DNA of 64,000 nt from Ensifer sp. IC3342 (GTDB taxonomy: Bacteria > Pseudomonadota > Alphaproteobacteria > Rhizobiales > Rhizobiaceae): positions 248,001-312,000 of the forward strand of contig NZ_JADYVE010000006.1 in assembly GCF_020193655.1 (NCBI RefSeq). The letters are read 5' to 3'. This document shows, in pieces, positions 44,878 to 53,382 of the stretch. A program made the position numbers and the translations under genes. How positions within the stretch are numbered: the stretch's first letter is position 1; every line of letters starts with the position of its first letter. The notes under the pieces are model-generated. The model saw only the letters and a program-made list of their open reading frames with translations. It was not told the origin of the DNA and searched no databases.

Positions 44878-47157
44878 ATGGCAGATTTTGTTGCAGTTAT
44901 TCGCAGGACCGTTGACGGCCTGTCGGAAAACACACCGGAAATGCGAGGCAAGGTTTACGAGAAGGCGCGCAGTGCCGTGCGCCGGCAACTCGAAAACATG
45001 AGCCCGCGGCCATCGGACGACATGATCAATCGCCAGCTGAACAAGCTGGAACAGGCAATCGGGGAGGTCGAAAGCGAATACGCGGAGGCGCTGCCCGCGG
45101 TCGAGGAAGCCGACGCAGTCGAGCCGGCCGTAGCTGAAACGGCGACCGAGCAAGAGCCGCCCGCCTCGGCCGAGCCCGAGGCGGCCGCGAGCGCCGCTGC
45201 AGAACCGGAACAAGCGCCATCGGAAGAGCATGTCCAGGAACCCGCAAGCGAGGAGCCGAGCGTCGAGCACCCAGTGTCGCCGGCTCCGGTGAGCGCCGAG
45301 GCCGGGGACGAGGAGCCGCACGCTGCGCCGATCGACGAGGCTGCGGCACACGAGCCGGACGCCGCCTATGATGCTCCGTCCGAACCGGCGCGGGAAGCAG
45401 CGACAGAAGGGCCCACGGAGGAAGCAGCGGCAGAATGGCCTTCTTCGACCGAGGAGCAGCGGGCCGCGCGCGAACACGAAGCCGAGCCAGCGCCGTCGGT
45501 TGAACATGTCGGGGAACCTGAGCCGCGCGGAGACGAACTCCATGGCGAGCAGGCCGAGCCTCAGCCCGATCAGGGGGAGCCGGTACGCTCCGAGCCTCTG
45601 CCGAGCGAGGAGGAGACGAAGAAATCGGCCACGTCGGAATGGGCCTTGCCAGAGTGGGAGGATACTTCTCCGACGACGCAGGCGGCCGACGCCCACGCGG
45701 CACCCGAGGATACATCTTCGTCGACACCCGAGCTTTTGGGCATTCATCCGGTGGAGCCGGAAGAGGCGGAGCCCTCGCAGCATGCCCGCGAGGCGGAACC
45801 GTCGCGCTCCTGGTCCTTCGACGATAGCGATCCTTTCGCGACCACCGCGGAGAGCAAAAAGGACAAGGCTGCTGAAAACGACATTTCCGAATGGTCGTGG
45901 CCGGTGGAAAAAGCGCCTGTGCCCGCGAGCCAGGAAGAACGTGCCAGCACCGCCTGGGACCACATCGACGACCTGCTCGGCTTTGGCGAGAACAACGGGG
46001 CGGCGGCCGCAAACGGAGCGGCCAAGGAGAATGGCCGCGAGCAGCCTCCGGTTTCCGCGCCAGCCCGGCCGTCATCCTACCGCACGACGCTCAAGCCTTC
46101 CCGGTTCAATTTCAAGCGGCTGGCGATCGGCGCCGTCATTGCGCTTCTCCTCGGTGGAGGCGGTTATGCCTATTGGCAGAACAGGGAGGCGGGCAACGCC
46201 TGGCTTTCGGGGCTGATCGCGGAGATCATGCCGGCAGCACCGGAGGCCCCCGAAACGCCTGATGGTCAGAACACGCCGGCCGGTCAATCAAGCGGACAAC
46301 CTGGTGCGCCCGACGAAACGGCGCGGCCAGAGGACAGCTCGACCAAGTTCACCCAGCGTCTGCTTGCCGATGGCTCCGAGGTGGACGACGGTCCAGCCGG
46401 CGCGAACGGCACGGAAGTCTCGCAGGAGGGCAAATCCGTCGCTCCTCAGACGGAGGCCGGTCAGGCACAAAGTGGTGGCACCGCACCACAACAGCCGGCG
46501 GGAGAGCAAGCCGCCGCAACGGCACCAAGCCAGAACGCCGGACAGACTCAGAACGCTGGACAGGCTCCTCGGGCGGAGATTTCTGTCGCCGATGGGGAGA
46601 AGATGTTCCTCTACGAGGAGCGGCTCGGCCAATCGTCGCCGACAGCGATACCGGGGACTGTCGCCTGGTCGATCAAGGATGAGTCGCCGGGCGGCGACGC
46701 CAAGCCCGAGCCTGCCATCCAGGCGCAGATCACCGTACCCGATCGCGGTTTGACCGCGCTGATGACGATCAAGCGCAATGCCGATCCGTCGCTGCCGGCA
46801 AGCCACGTGATCGAATTCGTGTTCTCGCTGCCGGAGAACTTCGAGGGCGGCGCCATCGACGGTGTCCAGCGCGTTTCGATGAAGCGCACTGAGCAGGACC
46901 GTGGCGATCCGCTGATCGCCGTGCCGGCAAAAATCACCGACGATTTCCACATGATCGCACTCAACGACTTCGCCGAAGCGGTCAGCAACAATACGGAACT
47001 GCTTCGCAGCCGCGGTTGGATCGACATTCCGATAACCTACCGGAACGGTCGCCGTGCGCTGCTGACGCTGGAGAAAGGCGCGGCCGGCGTCGAAGCCTTC
47101 AACAAGGCGATGCAGGCGTGGAGTACGCTCGGCAATACGGCCGCAAGCAGCCAGTAG
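44878..47157 (+). CDS. Large single-pass envelope protein downstream of purA
   Basis: The 759-residue product has four parts: a short helical cytoplasmic domain (1-75; FVAVIRRTVDGLSENTPEMR), an acidic low-complexity Glu/Pro/Ala-rich stretch (about 75-410), one TM helix at about 415-434 (LAIGAVIALLLGGGGYAYW) and an extracytoplasmic C-terminal domain (about 590-759; MFLYEERLGQSSP, SHVIEFVFSLPENFEGG, RGWIDIPITYRNGRRALLTLE). I recognise no characterised family. The layout suggests a protein that spans from cytoplasm to periplasm, perhaps structural. The ATG at 44878 was chosen because MADFVAVI begins the structured domain. Confidence 0.85.
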   Translation: MADFVAVIRRTVDGLSENTPEMRGKVYEKARSAVRRQLENMSPRPSDDMINRQLNKLEQAIGEVESEYAEALPAVEEADAVEPAVAETATEQEPPASAEPEAAASAAAEPEQAPSEEHVQEPASEEPSVEHPVSPAPVSAEAGDEEPHAAPIDEAAAHEPDAAYDAPSEPAREAATEGPTEEAAAEWPSSTEEQRAAREHEAEPAPSVEHVGEPEPRGDELHGEQAEPQPDQGEPVRSEPLPSEEETKKSATSEWALPEWEDTSPTTQAADAHAAPEDTSSSTPELLGIHPVEPEEAEPSQHAREAEPSRSWSFDDSDPFATTAESKKDKAAENDISEWSWPVEKAPVPASQEERASTAWDHIDDLLGFGENNGAAAANGAAKENGREQPPVSAPARPSSYRTTLKPSRFNFKRLAIGAVIALLLGGGGYAYWQNREAGNAWLSGLIAEIMPAAPEAPETPDGQNTPAGQSSGQPGAPDETARPEDSSTKFTQRLLADGSEVDDGPAGANGTEVSQEGKSVAPQTEAGQAQSGGTAPQQPAGEQAAATAPSQNAGQTQNAGQAPRAEISVADGEKMFLYEERLGQSSPTAIPGTVAWSIKDESPGGDAKPEPAIQAQITVPDRGLTALMTIKRNADPSLPASHVIEFVFSLPENFEGGAIDGVQRVSMKRTEQDRGDPLIAVPAKITDDFHMIALNDFAEAVSNNTELLRSRGWIDIPITYRNGRRALLTLEKGAAGVEAFNKAMQAWSTLGNTAASSQ

Positions 47158-47163
47158 CCGCTG

Positions 47164-47263
47164 CTGCTGTTCCCTTAAATCGGAGCCGATTTAAGGACAA
47201 ACTATGCAGCATTTCAAAGTGCTACAGCGTCCTTTGCGCGTCTGATAAGACGCGCGGCGCCGG
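47164..47263. repeat. Mosaic palindromic repeat (RIME-like), copy 8
   Basis: TCCCTTAAATCGGAGCCGATT with TAAGGACAAACTATGCAGC, then CAAAGTGCTACAGCGTCC and GCGCGTCTGATAAGACGCGC. Confidence 0.85.
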
Positions 47264-47282
47264 AATGAGAGAGGGATGCAAA

Positions 47283-47320
47283 AAATCCCGGCAGGGGCGA
47301 CCCGGCCGGGATTTTCGTTT
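47283..47320 (+). terminator. Terminator between two repeat copies
   Basis: AATCCCGGC-n-GGCCGGGATTTTCGTTT, lying between mosaic repeat copies 8 and 9 and ending the purA-side transcription. Confidence 0.75.
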
Positions 47321-47322
47321 GT

Positions 47323-47416
47323 TCCTGCAAATCGAAGCCGATTTAAGGATGAAGTCATGCAGCATCAAAGTGCAACAGCGAGCTTTGCGCATCTGACAAG
47401 ACGCGCGGCGCTCTAG
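47323..47416. repeat. Mosaic palindromic repeat (RIME-like), copy 9
   Basis: CCTGCAAATCGAAGCCGATTTAAGGAT, followed by CATGCAGCATCAAAGTGCAAC and GACAAGACGCGCGGCGCTCTAG. It is in tandem with copy 8, with only a terminator between. Confidence 0.8.
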
Positions 47417-47428
47417 GAAGCCGATCCT

Positions 47429-48334
47429 TTACGCGCCTTCAACGACACGCAGGGCACTCGAGCGCTCCAGCGCCGCCTTGCGGACCGCATCCTGCACTTT
47501 CTCGAAAGCGCGGACTTCGATCTGCCGGACGCGTTCGCGGCTGATGTCGAACTCGGACGAGAGGTCTTCCAGCGTTACCGGTTCCTCTGCCAAGCGACGG
47601 GCCTCGAAAATGCGACGCTCGCGATCGTTCAGCACCTTCATCGCACTGGCGAGCAAGGCGCGGCGATTGTCGAGTTCGTCCTGTTCGATCAGGATCTCTT
47701 CCTGGTTGTCGTGGTCATCGACAAGCCAATCCTGCCACTGGCCGGAGTCGCCCTCGCTTGCCTTGATCGGCGCGTTCAGCGAGGCATCGCCCGAAAGGCG
47801 GCGGTTCATCGAAACGACCTCGTCCTCGCTGACCTTCAGGGTCGTCGCGATTTCCTTTACCTGCTCGGGCTTGAGGTCTCCCTCATCGAGTGCCTGAATG
47901 CGGCCTTTCAGCCGCCGCAGATTGAAGAACAGCCGTTTCTGGTTGGCGGTCGTGCCCATTTTGACGAGCGACCAGGAGCGCAGGATGTATTCCTGGATCG
48001 CAGCCTTGATCCACCACATCGCGTAGGTCGCAAGCCGGAAGCCACGATCGGGCTCGAATTTCTTGACGGCCTGCATCAGGCCGACGTTGCCTTCCGATAC
48101 GACTTCGCCGATCGGCAGGCCATAGCCGCGGTAGCCCATCGCGATCTTGGCGACGAGGCGGAGATGGCTCGTCACCAGCTTGTGCGCGGCGTTGCGGTCG
48201 TCATGCTCCTGGTACCGCTTGGCGAGCATGTACTCTTCCTGCGGTTCGAGCATCGGAAATTTGCGGATTTCGTCGAGATAACGGTTGAGACCGCCCTCTC
48301 CAGCGGTAATGGTCGGCAAAGTATTGCGGGCCAT
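47429..48334 (-). CDS. rpoH: Heat-shock sigma factor RpoH
   Basis: RpoH directs RNA polymerase to heat-shock promoters. The 301-residue product has region 2 (LRLVAKIAMGYRGYG, NVGLMQAVKKFEP, FRLATYAMWWIKAAIQEYI), the RpoH-specific box NQKRLFFNLRRLK near residue 133, and region 4 HTH (LEDLSSEFDISRERVRQIEVRAF). Rhizobia often carry two rpoH genes; the length and sequence fit the major rpoH1 type, but this cannot be shown from one window. FtsH, which degrades RpoH in E. coli, is encoded 13 kb upstream. rluD lies upstream on the same strand. Confidence 0.95.
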   Translation of the reverse strand: MARNTLPTITAGEGGLNRYLDEIRKFPMLEPQEEYMLAKRYQEHDDRNAAHKLVTSHLRLVAKIAMGYRGYGLPIGEVVSEGNVGLMQAVKKFEPDRGFRLATYAMWWIKAAIQEYILRSWSLVKMGTTANQKRLFFNLRRLKGRIQALDEGDLKPEQVKEIATTLKVSEDEVVSMNRRLSGDASLNAPIKASEGDSGQWQDWLVDDHDNQEEILIEQDELDNRRALLASAMKVLNDRERRIFEARRLAEEPVTLEDLSSEFDISRERVRQIEVRAFEKVQDAVRKAALERSSALRVVEGA

Positions 48335-48645
48335 GAAGCACCCCCCTTTTTCGTCTCCGGCCTCCGGGACGGCAGACCGGGCATGTGGGTCTTCATCAAG
48401 ACCCCACTAAACTAGAAGATAAGTACGGCGAAAGCATGATTCAAGGACTCCGGTTTCACGCTGTCGTGAGACCGGGGAAGGGAATGTCGCGAGTTGAAGC
48501 TCCTATAAGATTGGAATCCGGAACGCCGAATTCAAGGGCTGATGCGTGTTTCCTCAAATCGTATCCGATTTGAGGATAAAACATGCAGCAAATTCAAAGC
48601 GCTACAGCATCCTTTGTGCGTCTCAAGACGTGCAGCGCCGTGGCA
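48335..48645. other. rpoH upstream region
   Basis: It contains the rpoH leader with GGGGGGTG before the ATG, then a mosaic repeat at 48541-48642 next to the rluD stop. No additional gene is evident. Confidence 0.5.
48541..48642. repeat. Mosaic palindromic repeat (RIME-like), copy 10
   Basis: GTTTCCTCAAATCGTATCCG and GATTTGAGGATAAAACATGC, then CAAAGCGCTACAGCATCC and GCGTCTCAAGACGTGCAGCGC. Confidence 0.85.
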
Positions 48646-49674
48646 TCACTCTCCGGCGCGCAAGGCTGCAACCAGGGCTTCCATGTCCGAGGGCATCGGC
48701 GCCTCGAAATGCATCGTCTCGCCGGTCGTCGGGTGCTCGAATTGCAGCATGAAGGCGTGGAGCGCCTGCCGGTGAAAGCGGTTGACCACAGCTTTCGCCA
48801 GCTCGGGCAGCAGATTGGCCTTGGTCCGGAAGGCTGCCCCATATTCGGGGTCGCCGATCAGCGGGTGGCCGATATGGGCCATGTGGACGCGAATCTGGTG
48901 GGTACGGCCCGTTTCGAGGTGACATGTTACGGTAGAGGCGAGGCAGGTGCCATCCGGTTTTTCATGGTAACGCTCGACCACTTCATAGTGGGTGATGGCT
49001 TCGCGCGCGTCGTCGCTCTCCTCGTGCTTGACGGCCCGCTTCGTTCGGTCTACGGCCCGTCCCAATGAGGCGTTGATGGTGCCCTTCAATTGCCGGGGGC
49101 GCCCCCAGACCACCGCCTGATAGGCGCGTTCGAGCGGTCCGGTGCGCCCGTGGTCGGCAAACTGGTCCGAAAGATGACGGTGGGCTGCATCGTTCTTTGC
49201 CACGACCATGACGCCGCTCGTTTCTTTGTCGAGCCGGTGAACGATACCCGGCCGCCTGACGCCTCCAATGCCGGAAAGGCTGTCGCCGCAATGGTGGATA
49301 AGCGCGTTGACGAGCGTGCCCGTCCAGTTGCCGGCACCCGGGTGCACGACCAGGCCGGCCGGCTTCACAAGCACGATCAGGTCGTCGTCCTCATAAAGCA
49401 CGTCGAGTGGGATCGCCTCGCCCTTCGGTTCGGGGTCCTCGGGCTCAGGCAAGTCAATCTCGAACACGTCGCCGGGATGCACCTTCCGTTTCGGCTCGAC
49501 GATCGTCTGGCCGTTGACAGAGACAGCGCCCTGCTCGATCAGGCTCTTGATGCGATTGCGGGAAAACTCGCCCGAAAGCGCGGCCGTCAGGAAGGCATCC
49601 AGCCTTCCCGCGGCGTCCTCGTTGGCCTTCAGGACTTTCCTATTGCCGGCCGCTTGTTTAAAGGGATCGTTCAT
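48646..49674 (-). CDS. rluD: 23S rRNA pseudouridine synthase RluD
   Basis: RluD makes pseudouridines in helix 69 of 23S rRNA. The 342-residue product has an N-terminal S4 domain (GEFSRNRIKSLIEQGAVSVNG), the catalytic Asp motif RPGIVHRLDKETSGVMVVAK, ERAYQAVVWG and the RTHQIRVHMAHIGHPLIGD segment. It is divergent from the DUF6476 gene with only 29 bp between start codons, so its promoter must overlap coding sequence or the opposing promoter. rpoH follows on the same strand. Confidence 0.95.
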   Translation of the reverse strand: MNDPFKQAAGNRKVLKANEDAAGRLDAFLTAALSGEFSRNRIKSLIEQGAVSVNGQTIVEPKRKVHPGDVFEIDLPEPEDPEPKGEAIPLDVLYEDDDLIVLVKPAGLVVHPGAGNWTGTLVNALIHHCGDSLSGIGGVRRPGIVHRLDKETSGVMVVAKNDAAHRHLSDQFADHGRTGPLERAYQAVVWGRPRQLKGTINASLGRAVDRTKRAVKHEESDDAREAITHYEVVERYHEKPDGTCLASTVTCHLETGRTHQIRVHMAHIGHPLIGDPEYGAAFRTKANLLPELAKAVVNRFHRQALHAFMLQFEHPTTGETMHFEAPMPSDMEALVAALRAGE

Positions 49675-49703
49675 TCCGTTTCAATTCCGACAGAAAGCCA
49701 GCC

Positions 49704-50090
49704 ATGACTGCATTCGAGCCCGATGAACAGGAAGAAAAGCCGCTTGACCCCGCGATGGAAAATGTCCGTCGCAAGATGGTGCGCCTGCAGCTCGTCTCGG
49801 CCGGCGTGATGCTTGTCATGCTTATGGCTGTCCTTGGGGCGATTGTCTACAAGCTGACCCGGACGAATGACGGCGCGCAGGCAGCGCCGATGGCGGCCGT
49901 GAGCGTGCCGGGCGACGCGCCGGTAACCGCGATTGCTGCATTGCCGGCCGGGTTTTCGGTGAGCAATGTCGCGCTCTCCGGGTCGCAGGTGCTTTTCTAT
50001 GGCAGCCTGCCCGGCGCCGAGCCGCGTGCGATCGTGTTCGACATTCCCGCCGGGCGCATCGTCGCCGACATCACAGTCAGGACCAATTGA
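49704..50090 (+). CDS. DUF6476 family single-pass membrane protein
   Basis: The 128-residue product has a short acidic cytoplasmic N-terminus, one TM segment (LQLVSAGVMLVMLMAVLGAIVYKL, about 27-50) and an extracytoplasmic beta-rich domain (GFSVSNVALSGSQVLFYG, RAIVFDIPAGRIVADITVR). It matches the DUF6476 group, conserved next to rluD in alphaproteobacteria; the function is unknown. It is followed after ten bases by the SpoU methyltransferase gene. Confidence 0.82.
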   Translation: MTAFEPDEQEEKPLDPAMENVRRKMVRLQLVSAGVMLVMLMAVLGAIVYKLTRTNDGAQAAPMAAVSVPGDAPVTAIAALPAGFSVSNVALSGSQVLFYGSLPGAEPRAIVFDIPAGRIVADITVRTN

Positions 50091-50100
50091 CGGCATCGCC

Positions 50101-50931
50101 ATGACGCTGCCCTCCCTCATCCGCATCGATGATCCCTCCGATGTCCGCATCGCCGGCTTCGTCGCGATCAAGGAGCGGGACCTGACGGGGCGGCAGGGTC
50201 GTTTCATCGCCGAAGGCACGGTCGTGCTCCGCATGCTGGCTGCCGCTCACCGCGCCCGGCGTGGTATTGCCGCCGAGGCGATACTGCTGCTCGAGAGCCG
50301 CGTTGCCGGCTTGACCGAGCTGCTTGCGGAATTTCCGGCCGATATCCCCGTCTACGTGGCGGGTGCAAGGGTCTTCGACGCGATCGCCGGCTTCAACATG
50401 CATCGCGGCGTGCTGGCGCTCGGGCGGCGCGATGCGATGCCGGACCGGGATGCGCTCATCGCGCGCCTTCCGGCTGAAAGCCTCCTCCTCGCCGCCTGCG
50501 GGATTTCGAACCACGACAACATGGGCTCGTTGTTTCGCAACGCCGCCGCCTTCGGTGTCGATGCCGTCCTGATGGACGCAACGAGCTGCGATCCGATGTA
50601 TCGCAAGGCGATCCGGGTGTCGGTCGGATCGGTGCTGACGATGCCGTTCGCACGGGAAGGGACGGGGGCTGCGCTGATCGAACGACTTCAGGCCGCAGGT
50701 TTCGCGATCTGGGGGCTGTCGCCGCGCGGCACGGTCGACATCAGCGACATTCCGCCGGCGCCGCGCACGGCGCTCCTCGTCGGCACCGAAGGCGAGGGGC
50801 TGCCGGAGGCTATCCTGTCTGCGATTCATACAGCACGCATCCGCCAGCGGCCGGGACTCGACAGCCTGAACGTCGCCATGGCTGCCGGCATAGCACTGCA
50901 TCAGGTTGCACTGATCAACGGGCGACTTTGA
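50101..50931 (+). CDS. SpoU/TrmH-family RNA 2'-O-methyltransferase
   Basis: The 276-residue product belongs to the SPOUT class, which uses S-adenosylmethionine in a knotted fold. Visible motifs are ISNHDNMGSLFRNAAAFGVD (motif 1), ALLVGTEGEGLPEAI (motif 2) and SLNVAMAAGIALHQ (motif 3), with an N-terminal substrate-binding domain. Candidate targets are tRNA or rRNA, not distinguishable here. The long ORF opens at 49966 inside DUF6476; the ATG at 50101 gives the correct domain start. Confidence 0.92.
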   Translation: MTLPSLIRIDDPSDVRIAGFVAIKERDLTGRQGRFIAEGTVVLRMLAAAHRARRGIAAEAILLLESRVAGLTELLAEFPADIPVYVAGARVFDAIAGFNMHRGVLALGRRDAMPDRDALIARLPAESLLLAACGISNHDNMGSLFRNAAAFGVDAVLMDATSCDPMYRKAIRVSVGSVLTMPFAREGTGAALIERLQAAGFAIWGLSPRGTVDISDIPPAPRTALLVGTEGEGLPEAILSAIHTARIRQRPGLDSLNVAMAAGIALHQVALINGRL

Positions 50932-50949
50932 AGCTCTCGCTTTCCGGCC

Positions 50950-51059
50950 GCTACAGCGCCGTGCGTCTTTTACGACGCACGAAGGATGATGTAACTCTTT
51001 GAATCTACGCATCGTGCTTTCCGAAAATCGGGTCCGATTTTCGGGCAGATGCGCTAGCG
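50950..51059. repeat. Mosaic repeat with alternative second palindrome, copy 11
   Basis: Nearly identical to copy 7: CTACAGCGCCGTGCGTC first, then TGTAACTCTTTGAATCTACG and CATCGTGCTTTCCGAAAATC / GATTTTCGGGCAGATGC. It ends two bases before the stop of the next gene. Confidence 0.85.
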
Positions 51060-51060
51060 C

Positions 51061-52218
51061 TCACTCTGGTGGAAGGATTTCCTTGGCGCGGCTTGCGAGA
51101 CTCTTGCGGGCTGGCGTGGCGTCGGTCTCCTCTCCGGCGAGCAGGCTGCGGATCGGTGACGCCTTGCCTTCGTTCGCCGCCGTCAGCGCAATCATGCCCG
51201 CGGCGATATCGGCGATCTCCTGCCGCAGCGCCTCGTCATGCGCCGCGGACTTGGCGTTTATCAAGCGCTTCGAAATCGCCGTGGCGCGATTGCGCAGGTC
51301 TTCAGACAACATGCTCGTGTCAGGATCTTGCATCGTCTTTGCGCGTGGCTCGCCGCTCTTGCCATCAACGGCCTCTGCAGCGACGGCCTTTTTCGGAATG
51401 GCGAGGCCGGCCGCGCGAATGACCTTCGCCGCTTCCCGCATCTCGTGATTTAGCTCTTTCAGGCGTGCCTTCAATTTTTCGATTTCGTCCGCCCGCTGCG
51501 CGAGCGCATTTTCGCGCTGCGCATTCGTAGCGGCTTCGCGCGCGACGGCGGCTTCGAGCTGGCGTATCCGGGCCTCGTCCTTGCTGAGCCGCAACTCCAT
51601 TTCCCGTGCCCGGGCATTCTCGGCCTTGAGATCGCCGCGCAGCACCTGGCGCTCGTCATGCAGCGCGGCGACCCGGCTCTTCAGGTGCTCGATCTCGGTT
51701 TCGCGCGCGGCGAGGTCTATCCGGAGATTGTCGATATCCGCCGCATGCTTGTCCACCTGGCCATTGAGCGTGCGGATGGTATTGCTCTTGGCGCCGTTGT
51801 CCCTTTCCGAAGTCTCGAAGGTTGCCTTCATCTGCTCGAGACGTTGTTCGAGTTGGCGGACCGTGGAGCGCATGTCGGCTGCTGCCACGTTCATATCGGC
51901 CAGTTGGGCCTGCAGATCGGCGTTCTCTCCGGCAAGCCTGCGCGCCTCGCGCAGCGTATTTTCGTTTTGCAGCATCAGCGAGACGTTCTTGTCGCGTTCG
52001 CGCCGCAGCGCCTGCTGGGCCTTGGCATTTTCCGCAGCATAGGTCGCGCGGGCAGCATCCCTCTGCGCGCGCACCTCCTGGGGGCTGAGAGGCATGGTTG
52101 CCTTCAGGCGATCCTCCGCAAAGCGCACGATGCGCCTTTGAATGGCGGGGCCGATCATCAGGCCAATGACAACCGCCGTCAGAAAGCCAAGGGCAAAGAG
52201 GAGCGTAAATTCAATCAC
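51061..52218 (-). CDS. Membrane-anchored coiled-coil protein
   Basis: The 385-residue product has an N-terminal TM anchor (LFALGFLTAVVIGLMIGPAI, about 7-26) followed by a long cytoplasmic coiled coil (about 40-270; QAQLADMNVAAADMR, VRQLEQRLEQMKATFE, HLKSRVAALHDERQ) and a less regular C-terminal tail. I recognise no named family; it resembles the rhizobial 'DNA recombination RmuC-like' coiled-coil layout only in general shape. Its stop lies next to a repeat. Cellular role unknown. Confidence 0.8.
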   Translation of the reverse strand: MIEFTLLFALGFLTAVVIGLMIGPAIQRRIVRFAEDRLKATMPLSPQEVRAQRDAARATYAAENAKAQQALRRERDKNVSLMLQNENTLREARRLAGENADLQAQLADMNVAAADMRSTVRQLEQRLEQMKATFETSERDNGAKSNTIRTLNGQVDKHAADIDNLRIDLAARETEIEHLKSRVAALHDERQVLRGDLKAENARAREMELRLSKDEARIRQLEAAVAREAATNAQRENALAQRADEIEKLKARLKELNHEMREAAKVIRAAGLAIPKKAVAAEAVDGKSGEPRAKTMQDPDTSMLSEDLRNRATAISKRLINAKSAAHDEALRQEIADIAAGMIALTAANEGKASPIRSLLAGEETDATPARKSLASRAKEILPPE

Positions 52219-52332
52219 GAGCTGGCCGTTTCGATCTGGACCGGATGCTGCCCGCCGCCGAGGCCGGGCGCCATCTCAGTGCTTTTCCTCGCAGTAAACA
52301 TGATGGCTGGAATGCTGCAAGTGCTGCAACAG

Positions 52333-52362
52333 GAAAGCGCGCCTTTTCAGGCGCGCCAAGAT
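52333..52362 (-). terminator. Weak hairpin after the DUF1134 gene
   Basis: On the minus strand GGCGCGCC-TGAAAA-GGCGCGC with a TTTCC tail; may end DUF1134 transcription. Confidence 0.45.
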
Positions 52363-52443
52363 TCCGGTGAGACGGAGAGGTGAGGTTCGTTTCGCGATGG
52401 CCCGGTCAGCGGTCCGCCGGAACAAGCCGCCGCTCGGAACACC

Positions 52444-53031
52444 TCAGAAGGGGTTCCATGTGGGCTGCTGCGTCAGCTTGAGGTAGCCGACGTTAAGGCC
52501 GAGTCTCGCACCGATGCCGGTGCGGATCGGCACGACGACAACCTGATCGTCCGTCAATACGGTCATGCCGACACCGGCGACGACGTAGGCCGAGCCGGAG
52601 ACGCCGCCGAAGCGCTTGTAGAGTGCGGGAACGCTGGGGAGGTTGTAGACAAGCATCATGGCGCGGCTGCCCTGTCCGCCCCAATCGAGCCCGAGCGAGG
52701 GCCCCTGCCAGAAGACCGTATGCTGTCCTACGTTCTTCGTATAGAGCTCGCCCTCGCCGTAGGTGAGGCCGGCGATGAAGGCGCCGGAGCCTTCCTGTCC
52801 GAGAATGTAGCCATTCGGCAGGCCGTAGCGCTCGAAGGCGCGCTCGACGACCTTGGCGAGTCCGCCCGAGGTTTCCCCGAAGAAGCTGTGGCCGGCATCG
52901 ACGATTTCCTGCATCGTGTACTGGCTGTTGTTCGGGGACTGGGCATTGGCGGCAGACATGGTGCCGGCTATCAGAATCATCGTCAGGATAGCGCGGACAA
53001 CCACTGTGGTTGCCTTTATGAACGGCTGCAT
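52444..53031 (-). CDS. DUF1134 secreted protein (Ysc84-like)
   Basis: The 195-residue product has a signal peptide (VVRAILTMILIAGTMSAANA) and a DUF1134 domain: DAGHSFFGETSGGLAKVVERAF, YGLPNGYILGQEGSGAFIAGLTYGEG, LGLDWGGQGSRAMMLVYNLPS and GTGIGARLGLNVGYLKLT. The Gly-rich GLDWGGQGSR part resembles Ysc84/actin-binding-type lipid-binding proteins. The ATG at 53031 follows GAGGAAACG; the longer ORF start lacks a signal peptide at the N-terminus. It is divergent from chpT across a 351-bp gap. Confidence 0.85.
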   Translation of the reverse strand: MQPFIKATTVVVRAILTMILIAGTMSAANAQSPNNSQYTMQEIVDAGHSFFGETSGGLAKVVERAFERYGLPNGYILGQEGSGAFIAGLTYGEGELYTKNVGQHTVFWQGPSLGLDWGGQGSRAMMLVYNLPSVPALYKRFGGVSGSAYVVAGVGMTVLTDDQVVVVPIRTGIGARLGLNVGYLKLTQQPTWNPF

Positions 53032-53224
53032 CGTTTCCTCCGTCAGGCACGAAAGTGACCTGCGCCGGCTGTCATGGCCGGTATTTGCATCGGTTGCGCG
53101 TCCGGCGCGGGTCTGGTCCATTTCCAGGGGCGGGCGCGGAAAAGTGCGAAAACTGGTTCCGGCCGCGCATCCTCCAGCGATTCACGCTGAATTCGGGATG
53201 CTCCAGCAATTTGAACCGATCATC

Positions 53225-53241
53225 TTAACAATCGGTTTACC
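53225..53241. promoter_or_regulatory. CtrA-like box upstream of chpT (one mismatch)
   Basis: TTAA-CAATCGG-TTTACC differs from TTAA-N7-TTAAC by one base in the second half-site. It lies 142 bp before the chpT start and 194 bp before the divergent DUF1134 start. The rest of the 53032-53382 gap shows no other recognisable element. Confidence 0.45.
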
Positions 53242-53382
53242 AAATGTGATGTCATTATGGCCTATTGATTACCGGCCGCGCCCGCGCGACTCATGGCCCG
53301 TGCCATGGTCGTGCGGATGCTTTGGTTGTGGGGCAAGAAGGCGCGGCGGCGGCGCCGATAGACGGATAGCGAACAAGGAAGA

